Of a DNA stretch of 64,000 nucleotides, positions 33,661-42,173 are shown piece by piece. The notes beneath the pieces are model-generated. The model saw only the letters and a list, made by a program, of their open reading frames with translations. It searched no databases and was not told the DNA's origin. Position numbers and translations under genes: made by a program. Within the stretch, counting starts at the first letter, position 1. Each line of letters begins with the position of its first letter. The stretch lies in contig OZ241890.1 of the NCBI GenBank assembly GCA_965203475.1, positions 248,001-312,000 of the forward strand, read 5' to 3'. The stretch is from JABDMD01 sp965203475. Its GTDB lineage: Bacteria > Pseudomonadota > Gammaproteobacteria > UBA4575.

Positions 33661-34353
33661 TTAGACGTCAACGATTACAACACTGAAATATCGTGAAAAG
33701 ACTTGTAATGCCACATCTTTGGCAAACCCTAGATGTTCCGCTAAGGCTAAATCGATTCCACGAAAATTAGATATCTTTTTATTTTCCTTTTTGTCCACAT
33801 AAAAAGGAGAATCTTCACTATTCGTTAAAAATACTTTTGAAAGTGAATTTTCAATAGGTATATCAAGCGTCGAGTCTGCAAAATTGGCGTTATGGTCACG
33901 ACTATGTTGCATAGCTGCTTCAGATAAATCTGTAAATTTTGCAGACAATGCATTCCCTTGTTTTTTGTCAAGCCAACTTTCTACATGTTTGCTTTGTGCT
34001 TTAAGAATCGTCTCCGCATGAGCACTTCCAAGCTCACTAATTGAGTACACATAAAATATATATAATTGGTAGAGCTTTACTGAATTTTCAAATATAGGAA
34101 CAAAAGAGTCAGGTACTTGTTGATCTGTATCTACTACGTAATCAAAAGGGCTTAAATTATTAAGCAGTAAATGCAGGGGATAAAAAGCTACACTATCAAT
34201 ACTTCTTACTTCGCTTTCAATATCTGCATTTTGCTCAATTTGATATTCTTGAACACTCAGTAAAGACCCAGATTTTTTGTTCGCCACTTCATTGGCGGTT
34301 AGGCCCCATAAATCGGGAAAACTTTGTTTGTTTTTTAGTTGTGCTTGACTCAC
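33661..34353 (-). CDS. Uncharacterised protein, 230 aa
   Basis: No recognisable family. Starts MSQAQLKNKQSFPDLWGLTA; polar, no signal peptide; a hydrophobic aromatic stretch in the middle (KLYQLYIFYVYSISEL, about 93-108) and a VALQVFSRYFSVVIVDV C terminus. It stands alone between two ~180-280-bp gaps. In the downstream gap (34405-34424) is a perfect 7-bp hairpin GAGTGTC / GACACTC. Confidence 0.55.
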   Translation of the reverse strand: MSQAQLKNKQSFPDLWGLTANEVANKKSGSLLSVQEYQIEQNADIESEVRSIDSVAFYPLHLLLNNLSPFDYVVDTDQQVPDSFVPIFENSVKLYQLYIFYVYSISELGSAHAETILKAQSKHVESWLDKKQGNALSAKFTDLSEAAMQHSRDHNANFADSTLDIPIENSLSKVFLTNSEDSPFYVDKKENKKISNFRGIDLALAEHLGFAKDVALQVFSRYFSVVIVDV

Positions 34354-34404
34354 ACAAAGACCTCATGCAGGAAACAATTCGAAGTTTAATGTGCTCGATC
34401 TTAT

Positions 34405-34424
34405 GAGTGTCTGTGAAGACACTC
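34405..34424. repeat. Perfect 7-bp hairpin in a divergent gap
   Basis: GAGTGTC (34405-34411) and GACACTC (34418-34424) with a 6-nt loop, between the divergent 230-aa gene and the GGDEF-EAL gene. The right arm and following bases (GACACTCTA-x-TAA-x3-TTGAT) resemble 23135-23154 upstream of the NYN gene. It could be an operator or part of another dispersed repeat. Confidence 0.4.
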
Positions 34425-34637
34425 TAGTAAGGATTGATACTCCGTGCGAATGGAACGATGGATGGATGGAATCTGTGTAAAACAGAGAAAAATCAAGGCT
34501 TTCAGGCGTGATATACTGCTGACTAGAATTGGCTAGGTATATGCCGGGGAATCAATTATTTTGCCAAGAATTTGTTCTTCAATACTACGTAACTGGCGAT
34601 TGTAAATAGAATGTAGGGCAATAGCTAAATTTTATTT

Positions 34638-36497
34638 ATGAGCACTTCAACTCTTCAAACGCTTGTCTCTTTGTATCGACGTTTAGGCTTTATGGTGCTT
34701 GAGCAGCGTAAAGATAAAAGCCTATGGCTGTTATCTCCTGAGCCGGAATGGTTTTCGTTGTTAGCAAAATCAGATGATGTGCAAGATAATTTGATGATCA
34801 CTTCTATTCAATCCAACTTTCTCAAGTCTTTTATTGAAGACAAAGTTAATGAAATGTGGTCATCTAAAGTAGAAAAAGTAACTTCGACAATTTGGATTGA
34901 AGTAGATTCTTCTGAAAATAGTATGCCATTTGAAGCCACTGCACTACGTAATGTCGACAGTATGATTATTGTGGTTGAGCATGTACCTGACGCATATAAA
35001 TCAAAACAAGTGCTAGCCAAACAGACGCGTGAAAATGATTTACTTAAAGACTTGCTTGAAAAGAAAGAGGTTAAAAAAGCACAGTCCATTGCTTCACGTG
35101 AGCTGGAATTAGAAAAAGAAATTGATGAGCGTAGAGCACTTGAAAAGCAACTAACTCATCTTGCATTTCATGATGCACTAACGGGCTTACCAAATAGAAC
35201 TTTATTCGTTGATCGTCTGCAGCGCGCAATTGCAGAAGCTGAACGTAAAAAAGAATCTGTAGTTGTCATGTTTATCGATATGGATGACTTTAAAAAAGTA
35301 AATGATTCTTATGGTCACCAATTTGGAGACAAAGTGATTCAAGCGGCAGCTTTGCGATTGAAAAAATGTTTGCGAGATATCGATTCGATTGCACGCATGG
35401 GGGGTGACGAATTTACAATATTGGTTCCCCATGTAGGCGGTCGTGATGACATCGAAATAATTGCCAGACGCTTGATGGAATCCATGGATGAACCCATAGT
35501 GGTTGGCGATACCGAAATAAGAATGTCCATCAGTATTGGAATTTCGGTGTATCCCAATGATGCAGATAATGAGGAAAGCTTATTACGTAATGCAGATACA
35601 GCGATGTACTTTGCTAAACATACTCGTGGACCAAGTTTCACTTTTTATAATCAAGATATGGGCACTTCGCCTTCTAAACGATTGGCATTGTCATCAGATG
35701 TTGAATTAGCCCTACAGCAAAAAGAATTTTTCTTGGTGTATCAACCCATCATCGATATTCAAAAAATGGAAGTCTCAGGAGCTGAAGCATTAATTCGGTG
35801 GCGCCGTTCCGATGGTGAAATTGTAAGCCCAGATCGATTTATCCCTTTGGCTTGTGAATCTGATTTAATTATTAAAATTGGCTCATGGGTGATTGAACAA
35901 AGTTGTATTCAACTTAAAAATTGGCGCGGAATTTATGGCAACAAATTCCGTGTAAACATTAATTTATCGGTTAGGGAATTGGAATCAAATCGTTGTAAAG
36001 AACAACTCACCACTCAGCTTGAAAAACTGCAAATTCCAGCCGGTAGTCTTGAGGTTGAGATTACCGATAACATGCCTATTGAAAACACCAACATCCTGCA
36101 ATCCAATATCGAGTTTTTGAAGAGCTTGCATATTTCTACGGCAATAGATCGATTTGGAGAAAGACAAACTTCGTTGCGCTCTATTAAGGTATTGGGCTTA
36201 GATACCATCAAAATTGATCGCTATTTCACAAAAGATATTGTTGAAGATGAGAATAGCTACGATGTGTTTGCTGGTTTAGTACAATTGGGTTCCTATTTAT
36301 CTAAAAATGTATTGGTTGAAGGTATTGAAACAGAAGCGCATTATGAAATTGCAAAAGATTTAGCAGTGAATGAAGTACAAGGCCACTATTTTACTAAACC
36401 TTTAGAGTCGCACTTCTTTGACCAATGGATGAAAGAGTTTAGTAAGCAGAAAAAAACCAAGCTTAAACTCGTTCAGAAAAATAAACGTTCAGGTTAA
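34638..36497 (+). CDS. GGDEF-EAL protein (diguanylate cyclase with probably impaired EAL)
   Basis: 619 aa, cytoplasmic. Residues 1-125 form an uncharacterised sensory-type domain (LGFMVLEQRKDKSLWLLSPE), 125-170 a coiled signalling helix, 175-340 a GGDEF domain and 350-600 an EAL domain. The cyclase site RMGGDEF (255-259) and the inhibitory RxxD site (246-249) are intact. In the EAL domain, EAL (383-385), NINLS, EIT and KID are present, but the DDFG metal/catalytic loop reads IDRFGERQ (Asp504, Arg505), replacing the second Asp. c-di-GMP synthesis is likely, hydrolysis doubtful. c-di-GMP affects the pilus and biofilm functions encoded nearby. Confidence 0.93.
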   Translation: MSTSTLQTLVSLYRRLGFMVLEQRKDKSLWLLSPEPEWFSLLAKSDDVQDNLMITSIQSNFLKSFIEDKVNEMWSSKVEKVTSTIWIEVDSSENSMPFEATALRNVDSMIIVVEHVPDAYKSKQVLAKQTRENDLLKDLLEKKEVKKAQSIASRELELEKEIDERRALEKQLTHLAFHDALTGLPNRTLFVDRLQRAIAEAERKKESVVVMFIDMDDFKKVNDSYGHQFGDKVIQAAALRLKKCLRDIDSIARMGGDEFTILVPHVGGRDDIEIIARRLMESMDEPIVVGDTEIRMSISIGISVYPNDADNEESLLRNADTAMYFAKHTRGPSFTFYNQDMGTSPSKRLALSSDVELALQQKEFFLVYQPIIDIQKMEVSGAEALIRWRRSDGEIVSPDRFIPLACESDLIIKIGSWVIEQSCIQLKNWRGIYGNKFRVNINLSVRELESNRCKEQLTTQLEKLQIPAGSLEVEITDNMPIENTNILQSNIEFLKSLHISTAIDRFGERQTSLRSIKVLGLDTIKIDRYFTKDIVEDENSYDVFAGLVQLGSYLSKNVLVEGIETEAHYEIAKDLAVNEVQGHYFTKPLESHFFDQWMKEFSKQKKTKLKLVQKNKRSG

Positions 36498-37711
36498 TTA
36501 GAACTACTGTATCGTATTTCTACATATTCTTGCACAATCTGTTTAAATTCTTGTGCAATATTTTCGCCTTTTAACGTAGTAAATTTATTTCCATCAACAT
36601 AAACTGGCGCAATGGGGTCTTCGCCAGTACCAGGCAAACTAATTCCAATATTGGCATGTTTACTTTCGCCTGGACCATTCACCACACAACCCATTACAGC
36701 AACACTCATATTTTCCACGCCATGATAGCTTCCTCGCCACACTTGCATTTGTTTATTTAGATATCGTTCGATTTCTGCTGCTAGATGTTGAAAATATTCA
36801 CTCGTAGTGCGTCCACACCCGGGGCAAGAAGTTACCTGTGGAGTAAATGAACGCAAGCCCATCGCTTGTAAAATTTGTTGGGCCACTTGGACTTCTTCTG
36901 CACGATTTCCACCTGGTTTGGGGGTTAATGAAATTCGAATCGTGTCACCAATTCCCTGTTGTAGAAGTACGGACAGTGCAGCCGTTGATGCAACGGTTCC
37001 TTTTACACCCATTCCTGCTTCGGTTAATCCCAGATGTAACGCATAGTCACAACGCATCGCAAGATCTTGATAGACTCTAATTAAGGCTTGCACTTCACTG
37101 AGTTTGCAAGAAAGAATTATTTTGTTATGCGCTAAACCAATTTTTTCAGCCAGTGCTGCACTTTCTAGCGCAGAAGCAATAATGGCATCGTGCATAACTT
37201 CTTCAAGTGTTTTTGGATTAGGGTTGGCAGAATTTTCATCTAACATTTTGGCTAACAAGTCTTGATCTAAACTTCCCCAGTTAACCCCAATTCGAATAGC
37301 TTTATTGTTTTGGCATGCAATTTCTATAATTTCACTAAATTGCTTATCATGTAGGTTGCCACGTCCCACATTGCCAGGATTAATTCGATATTTATCTAAA
37401 GCCTCTGCGCATTCAGGATGATTTTTTAATAATCGATTACCATTAAAATGAAAATCACCGACCAAAGGTGTTGAATAATTTTTTTGTGCTAATTGTTCGC
37501 GAATTTGTGGAACGGCTTTTGCAGCATCCTTATTATTTACCGTAATGCGGACAATTTCTGAACCTGCATTGGCAAGCTCGATAATTTGTTGAACTGTTTT
37601 TACGATATCTGCAGTATAGGTATTTGTCATGGATTGCACGATAATAGGCGCATCTCCACCTACTGTGATTTCGCCTACTTTAACTGCTGTACTTTGACGC
37701 CTTGCAATCAT
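36494..37711 (-). CDS. ispG: IspG, 4-hydroxy-3-methylbut-2-enyl-diphosphate synthase
   Basis: 405 aa 4Fe-4S enzyme of the MEP isoprenoid pathway. TIM barrel starts with VGEITVGGDAPIIVQSMTNT; cluster cysteines in TSCPGCGRTT and VMGCVVNGPGE; NIGISLPG near the end. Length is that of bacterial IspG. Its stop overlaps the stop of the GGDEF-EAL gene by 4 bp (convergent). In many gammaproteobacteria ispG neighbours pilF and hisS; here it does not. Confidence 0.97.
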   Translation of the reverse strand: MIARRQSTAVKVGEITVGGDAPIIVQSMTNTYTADIVKTVQQIIELANAGSEIVRITVNNKDAAKAVPQIREQLAQKNYSTPLVGDFHFNGNRLLKNHPECAEALDKYRINPGNVGRGNLHDKQFSEIIEIACQNNKAIRIGVNWGSLDQDLLAKMLDENSANPNPKTLEEVMHDAIIASALESAALAEKIGLAHNKIILSCKLSEVQALIRVYQDLAMRCDYALHLGLTEAGMGVKGTVASTAALSVLLQQGIGDTIRISLTPKPGGNRAEEVQVAQQILQAMGLRSFTPQVTSCPGCGRTTSEYFQHLAAEIERYLNKQMQVWRGSYHGVENMSVAVMGCVVNGPGESKHANIGISLPGTGEDPIAPVYVDGNKFTTLKGENIAQEFKQIVQEYVEIRYSSSN

Positions 37712-37801
37712 CGAAAATATTTAAAGAAATGGATATTAACTGTATCTTATTCTCGGTAGAATTCCACGCATTACGGATAAAAAGCAATAACCCTTTTTTA
37801 T

Positions 37802-38218
37802 ATGTATTGGCAAGATAAATTACACATTCAATCATCCGGTCGCGGGACCTATGAGATTAGTAGAGAAGTAGAAAAAATGGTTCAGCGCTCACGCGTTTCT
37901 CAAGGGCTGTGTCATATTTTTATCCATCATACGAGTGCGTCATTAATTTTATGTGAAAATGCGGACCCAGCTGTTAGAGCCGATTTAGAAACGTTCATGT
38001 CCAAAATCAGTCCAGATGGAGACCCTATGTTTACTCATCGCTCAGAGGGAAGTGACGACATGCCTGCTCATGTACGCTCAGTGTTGACGCAAACTGAACT
38101 CAATATTCCTATTACCAACGGTGCTACTGGCTTAGGGACTTGGCAAGGGATTTATATGTGGGAGCATCGTACCGCTGCATTTCAACGAACGATTACCGTT
38201 ACGATTCATGGGGAATAA
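37802..38218 (+). CDS. YjbQ/UPF0047 family protein
   Basis: 138 aa, full length. Family signatures: IHHTSASLILCENADP, HRSEGSDDMPAHV and GTWQGIYMWEHR. Conserved His residues probably bind metal. Some members have weak thiamine-phosphate-synthase activity, but the native role is unsettled. 90 bp divergent from ispG. The downstream 109-aa gene starts 32 bp later on the same strand. Confidence 0.92.
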   Translation: MYWQDKLHIQSSGRGTYEISREVEKMVQRSRVSQGLCHIFIHHTSASLILCENADPAVRADLETFMSKISPDGDPMFTHRSEGSDDMPAHVRSVLTQTELNIPITNGATGLGTWQGIYMWEHRTAAFQRTITVTIHGE

Positions 38219-38250
38219 AACAAATTAAATTGAGAGATTGGAGTAGAATA

Positions 38251-38580
38251 ATGTCAGAGTTAAGTCTTGAAGAAAGAGTGCATAAATTAGAAAAAATAAT
38301 GTTTACAGTGCGTTTAGGAATAATATTTTTAATAGGATTTATGATGTATGACGTTATTTCCCAAGATACTGGTTCAGATTATGTGTTTGCCGATAAAATT
38401 AAAGCCCGAGAATACATATTGCTTAATAAGAATGATCAGCCAATAGGGTTTTGGGATAGTAGAGACACTAATGGATTTAAAATGTATGCCAAGAATGGCA
38501 ATCACATCATGTTAACGCCAGAAGCTGTTACACTTTTTGAGGATCGACTAAACCCTGTGATTAAATCACAGTATGATTAG
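38251..38580 (+). CDS. Single-pass membrane protein with D-x-x-G-like repeats
   Basis: 109 aa from the ATG at 38251 (GGAG 7 nt upstream); the longer frame from 38140 overlaps yjbQ and is rejected. Short N-terminal helix, one membrane segment (about 21-37, GIIFLIGFMMYDV), then a repeat-like outer part, ADKIKAREYILLNKNDQPIG and GFKMYAKNGNHIMLTPE, resembling proteins with A-x-x-I/L-x-L-x-D-x-x-G repeats. Function unknown. Convergent with, and overlapping by 4 bp, the coiled-coil/HhH gene. Confidence 0.65.
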   Translation: MSELSLEERVHKLEKIMFTVRLGIIFLIGFMMYDVISQDTGSDYVFADKIKAREYILLNKNDQPIGFWDSRDTNGFKMYAKNGNHIMLTPEAVTLFEDRLNPVIKSQYD

Positions 38581-39953
38581 TTGATTTCTTTACCGTATTT
38601 CTTTTTGTGCTGCTGCTTAGATTGGCTAACCCATTTATCGCGTTTAATACGGCCCGGGAAACTTCCCAATGTTTCAGTAAGAGCAGTAATATCCTTAGCC
38701 TTTAACCTTCCTAATTGTTCAAAAGAATAAACACCAAAGTCATTAAGTTTTTGTTCCATTTTAGGCCCAATACCTTTTATTAACTGCAAATCATCTTTTA
38801 CTTTTGCTGCAGCAATTTTTAAGCCTTTTGTAGGGGCCTTGAATTTCTTTTCTCGTTTTTCAGTAGCAGGTTTTTCAGGTGAGTTTGTTGCAAGATTTGC
38901 CAACTTAGATTTGAAAGCCGCAATAGTATGCTCATGCTCTCGTATCAACGTTTCATGATGACTACTTGTTTGATCAAGTTTTTGCTTGTAGGCACTGATC
39001 GTATGTTTATGTTCTTGCAACATGGACAAATCTACATTCATCGATTGTATTTGGTCTTCCAATTTTAAAACCTTGGCTTTGCTTTCTTGAATTGTGGCAG
39101 CAGCTGCGGTTTGTGCACGATTCTCTGCCCCCCGAAGTTGTTCACGTAAATCTTCTATTACAGCATCTTTCTCTTCACAGGTATCAACAAACACTCGCTC
39201 TTTTTCGCTTGCTTCAAGTTTTACTTCTTTAATTTGATTATACGTTCTGCCTAATACTTCGTTTCTAGAACTACCAACCAAACGAATTTTATCCATGAAC
39301 CGATTGAATTTTGAATCTTGCCCTGGCAAGTTGCCTTCGAGGGGCATTAACTCTTCGATGCGCGATTGATATTTTTGAATTTCAGTTTGATATTCACTTT
39401 GTTGAGCATTGAATTTTTCCGTAAATTCTTGATCGAGTTGTGCAAGTTTGGCTAGGGCTTCATTTTTTTGCTCTTCTATACCATTCATCTCAAGCACTCT
39501 TAGCTTATACTGCTCATAATCTGTTACACGATCATTCAATCTTCGTATTTTTTTGTTAGCCTCTGCGTGTAAGTCAGCATTTTGTGCTGCTAACGCTTTA
39601 AAATGTTTTCCATGGCCACGTTCCATGCGATATTTTCGCTGTACTTGTTGTAGCCAAGCTTTATAGGTTGGGAGCATTCGTGCTTGTGTTAGGGCAGATT
39701 TCCAACGCGAAGTCATTAAATGTAAGTCACCCGTTTTTGATTGCAATTCGACTTCTAGCCCTGCAAGGCGATCTGTAGTTTCAGAAATTTTTTGATTTGC
39801 ACGTTCAACCTCGTTTTGCTTTTCATCTAATTGTGTTTGCAGTATTTCTAAATCACGATTACATGTGCAGCGTCGCATTAACCAACCCACCAATCCACCA
39901 ATTAGAGCGGCAGCAATTAAATACAATAAAATTTCGTTCAATAAGTAACTCAT
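38577..39953 (-). CDS. Membrane-anchored coiled-coil protein with C-terminal HhH (H3TH-like) domain
   Basis: 458 aa. N-terminal membrane helix (about residues 7-25, ILLYLIAAALIGGLVGWLM), then about 330 residues of coiled coil, then a C-terminal domain DDLQLIKGIGPKMEQKLND ... FEQLGRLKAKDITAL (about 385-440) of the kind annotated as a predicted 5' nuclease-like H3TH/HhH domain. The HhH motif suggests DNA or protein binding; no nuclease residues are visible. Paired with the OmpA-like gene 3 bp upstream. Confidence 0.8.
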   Translation of the reverse strand: MSYLLNEILLYLIAAALIGGLVGWLMRRCTCNRDLEILQTQLDEKQNEVERANQKISETTDRLAGLEVELQSKTGDLHLMTSRWKSALTQARMLPTYKAWLQQVQRKYRMERGHGKHFKALAAQNADLHAEANKKIRRLNDRVTDYEQYKLRVLEMNGIEEQKNEALAKLAQLDQEFTEKFNAQQSEYQTEIQKYQSRIEELMPLEGNLPGQDSKFNRFMDKIRLVGSSRNEVLGRTYNQIKEVKLEASEKERVFVDTCEEKDAVIEDLREQLRGAENRAQTAAAATIQESKAKVLKLEDQIQSMNVDLSMLQEHKHTISAYKQKLDQTSSHHETLIREHEHTIAAFKSKLANLATNSPEKPATEKREKKFKAPTKGLKIAAAKVKDDLQLIKGIGPKMEQKLNDFGVYSFEQLGRLKAKDITALTETLGSFPGRIKRDKWVSQSKQQHKKKYGKEIN

Positions 39954-39956
39954 TTG

Positions 39957-40754
39957 TTAATGTCTCCTGGATACAGCAAATTCAATTCTTCTGTTTAAAG
40001 CGCGCCCATCTACCGTTTCATTTGTAGCAATCGGTCGAGTTGAGCCATAGCCTATCGCAGTTAAACGTTCCGCTTCTATACCTTGATTCGATAAATAATT
40101 TTTTACAGACTCGGCACGTCTTTGGCTTAAATTCAAATTTAAATCTTCATCGCCAACATTGTCGGTATGGCCTTCAACTACAGCATTAAATTCCTGGTGC
40201 TGTTCAAGCACATTGACTACATCATTGAGCACAACCAAGCTTTCTTCTGTAATTTCATCACTGTCAGACAAAAAAGTAATACTCTCAAGGTTTAATGATT
40301 TAATTTGATGTGCTACTTGTTGAGCTAATTGAGTAGATTCTTCAAGTTGTGCAGACACAACCGGCTCTGCTTTTGGCTCAGTAACGGTCTTTTTACTTGG
40401 CTCGGATGGCTCTTTTCTTGTTATGCTTGGCTCGTCTGGAAGGATATAGGTAATGTGGTTATCTACACGTCTAATTCCTGGAATGGATGCAATTACATGT
40501 TCGGCTTTTAAAACGCGTTCTTTGCCAACAGTTTGCCCCGTTAACGTTGCAACACGTCCATCTACATTTACCTGTACACCACCGATTTTATGCTCATTTA
40601 GTGCCTGATTACTTTTAAGATTTAAATCATTTTGAATGTCCAGTGCTTTGTCATTAGCAAGAGCAATAAATCCTACACCAAGCGCAATAGCTCCCAGTAG
40701 CAAAGGAAATAACATACAAAAGACACAATTGTTAGATTGTTTAGAATCTGTCAT
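39957..40754 (-). CDS. BON plus OmpA-like domain envelope protein
   Basis: 265 aa. One N-terminal membrane helix (about 13-33), a BON domain (about 55-108; VNVDGRVATLTGQTVGKERV ... IPGIRRVDNHITYI), a Lys/Glu/Pro-rich linker, and a C-terminal OmpA domain (about 150-262) with VEGHTDNVGDEDLNLNLSQR and GRALNRRIEFAV, the peptidoglycan-binding signature. Probably inner-membrane anchored and peptidoglycan-bound. Operon with the coiled-coil/HhH protein, which also has an inner-membrane anchor, so the two may form one envelope structure. Confidence 0.88.
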   Translation of the reverse strand: MTDSKQSNNCVFCMLFPLLLGAIALGVGFIALANDKALDIQNDLNLKSNQALNEHKIGGVQVNVDGRVATLTGQTVGKERVLKAEHVIASIPGIRRVDNHITYILPDEPSITRKEPSEPSKKTVTEPKAEPVVSAQLEESTQLAQQVAHQIKSLNLESITFLSDSDEITEESLVVLNDVVNVLEQHQEFNAVVEGHTDNVGDEDLNLNLSQRRAESVKNYLSNQGIEAERLTAIGYGSTRPIATNETVDGRALNRRIEFAVSRRH

Positions 40755-40946
40755 GGGTGTTCAATTATTATTAAACGCCGCTTGCAAATATAGCTGGGTG
40801 TTTTGAAAAATAAGTATTGCTTGAACACCATAATTTGGCAAACAAAAAATATTAATAATTTGAATTAAAAACTCGAATTTTTTTGCATTTTAACCCATAT
40901 AAAGTATATGGAGATTAAGTTAGTTGAATGGAATGTAAATTAAGAA

Positions 40947-40998
40947 CTCGCGCCCCAGAGAGGATTCGAACCATCAACTTGCAGGGCAATTAATTGTG
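40947..40998 (-). repeat. 52-bp tandem repeat carrying a tRNA-Arg 3' end, distal copy
   Basis: On the minus strand this unit ends in a decayed copy of the tRNA-Arg 3' quarter: GGTTCGAATCC then TCTCTGGGGCGCGAG, with the CCA lost. The rest (CACAATTAATTGCCCTGCAA then GTTGAT) is the same spacer as in the proximal copy, differing at one base near the junction. Confidence 0.85.
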
Positions 40999-41050
40999 CT
41001 GGTGCCCCGGTGAGAATTCGAACCGTCAACTTGCAGGGCAATTAATTGTG
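40999..41050 (-). repeat. 52-bp tandem repeat carrying a tRNA-Arg 3' end, proximal copy
   Basis: Directly downstream of tRNA-Arg(CCU) on its strand. The unit is a 27-nt spacer containing the perfect palindrome CAATTAATTG, then a 25-nt copy of the tRNA 3' end from T loop to CCA (GGTTCGAATTCTCACC then GGGGCACCA). It differs from the real tRNA at three bases. The matching 5' T-stem and acceptor strands are absent, so it cannot fold as a tRNA on its own. Confidence 0.88.
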
Positions 41051-41051
41051 C

Positions 41052-41128
41052 TGGTGCCCCGATGAGGATTTGAACCTCAGACCTGCCGCTTAGGAGGCGG
41101 CCGCTCTATCCAGCTGAGCTACCGGGGC
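41052..41128 (-). tRNA. tRNA-Arg (anticodon CCU)
   Basis: Minus strand: acceptor GCCCCGG at 41128-41122, D arm AGCTCAGCTGGATAGAGC, anticodon stem-loop GCCGC-CTCCTAA-GCGGC with CCT at 41094-41092, T arm TGAGG-TTCAAAT-CCTCA, acceptor CGGGGC, discriminator A and encoded CCA (41054-41052). It reads AGG codons. Two 52-bp repeats of its 3' end follow immediately downstream. Confidence 0.97.
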
Positions 41129-41136
41129 GTGCAATG

Positions 41137-42156
41137 TTACGAGGTTTCACTATTTAAGACCGTTCTAAATCCAATATGCCCAGCCCCTAAGGCCGTGTCC
41201 TGTGCATGCCGTGCAGCCGGGCGGTAGCGTGCACAATAGTTAGGCGCACATAAAAAAGAACCACCTTTAATTACTTTTACCGGAAAGCCTGCATTATGTT
41301 TATCAGAACTATCTTTTTCTGCCGGCCCCTGAGGATTACTATTTTGTTGTGGATCATGCTTTGGCGCATACCAATTTGCAGTCCATTCCCATACATTGCC
41401 AATTAAATCGTAGGCGCCATAGTCGTTGGGTTCAAAACAAGCAATGGGTGCAATACCGTTATAGCCATCCTTATTAGAATTATGAACTGGGAAAGTTCCT
41501 TGCCAGGTATTTGCTAGATACTTGCCATCCACTACAAGTTCGTTCCCACCCCAGGCATAGGTTTGTTTCTCACGTTTACTTCGGGCTGCAAATTCGTATT
41601 GCGCTTCGGTAGGCAAAGATCTTCCGGCCCACTTTGCATAAGCTTCGGCATCTTCAAACGCAATGTGTACTACAGGGTAGTGATCCATACCTTCGATTGA
41701 ACTTCCGGGCCCATTAGGATGTTTCCAATTTGCGCCAGGGACGTAATTCCACCAATTAACAATGTTTCCAACAGAGTCGGGCGGTGTAAAAATTACTGAA
41801 CCGGGTTTTAGCATTTCAGGCGGCATACCTGGAAATTTTTCTGGCACACGTTCTGCAACCGTTACGTAATTTGTTTCTTCAATAAATTTCGCAAATTGTG
41901 CGTTGGTGACTTCGTGACTGTCTATCCAGAAACCATCAATCGTGACATTATGTATGGGGCCTTCGTCGCGGTAAAAATTTATGGCACCCATAGAAAATGT
42001 GCCACCTTCAATCCAAATTTGATCTTCTTTTATGTTGTTACAGCTATTACTTGCAATTGTCCGAGAGCTTTCTATGGGAGATTGGAAAAAAATTAAAGCT
42101 AGTCCGCCACCAACAATGAAGATCACAAACACCACAACATATCTAATGCTGCTCAT
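41137..42156 (-). CDS. Formylglycine-generating enzyme (SUMF1/FGE), membrane-anchored
   Basis: 339 aa. Membrane segment at about residues 7-24, then the FGE-sulfatase domain from WIEGGTFSMGA to GHIGFRTV. The catalytic/copper cysteine pair is present, Cys303 and Cys308 in KGGSFLCAPNYCARYRPAAR, spaced as in human FGE (Cys336/Cys341), so it should be an active enzyme and not a generic SUMF1 paralogue. It oxidises a Cys in unfolded sulfatases to formylglycine. The N-terminal anchor puts the domain in the periplasm. A sulfatase with a matching CTAGR motif is encoded 1 kb away. Confidence 0.9.
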   Translation of the reverse strand: MSSIRYVVVFVIFIVGGGLALIFFQSPIESSRTIASNSCNNIKEDQIWIEGGTFSMGAINFYRDEGPIHNVTIDGFWIDSHEVTNAQFAKFIEETNYVTVAERVPEKFPGMPPEMLKPGSVIFTPPDSVGNIVNWWNYVPGANWKHPNGPGSSIEGMDHYPVVHIAFEDAEAYAKWAGRSLPTEAQYEFAARSKREKQTYAWGGNELVVDGKYLANTWQGTFPVHNSNKDGYNGIAPIACFEPNDYGAYDLIGNVWEWTANWYAPKHDPQQNSNPQGPAEKDSSDKHNAGFPVKVIKGGSFLCAPNYCARYRPAARHAQDTALGAGHIGFRTVLNSETS

Positions 42157-42173
42157 AACTTTTAAAATTTAAT

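Noticed and set aside
40947..41050. CRISPR array
   Set aside because: Only two units, with identical spacers that copy a tRNA end; no cas genes in the window.
40947..41128. Integrated element at tRNA-Arg
   Set aside because: The tRNA 3'-end repeats look like att cores, but there is no integrase, excisionase or phage-like gene on either side, and the repeats are only 52 bp apart.
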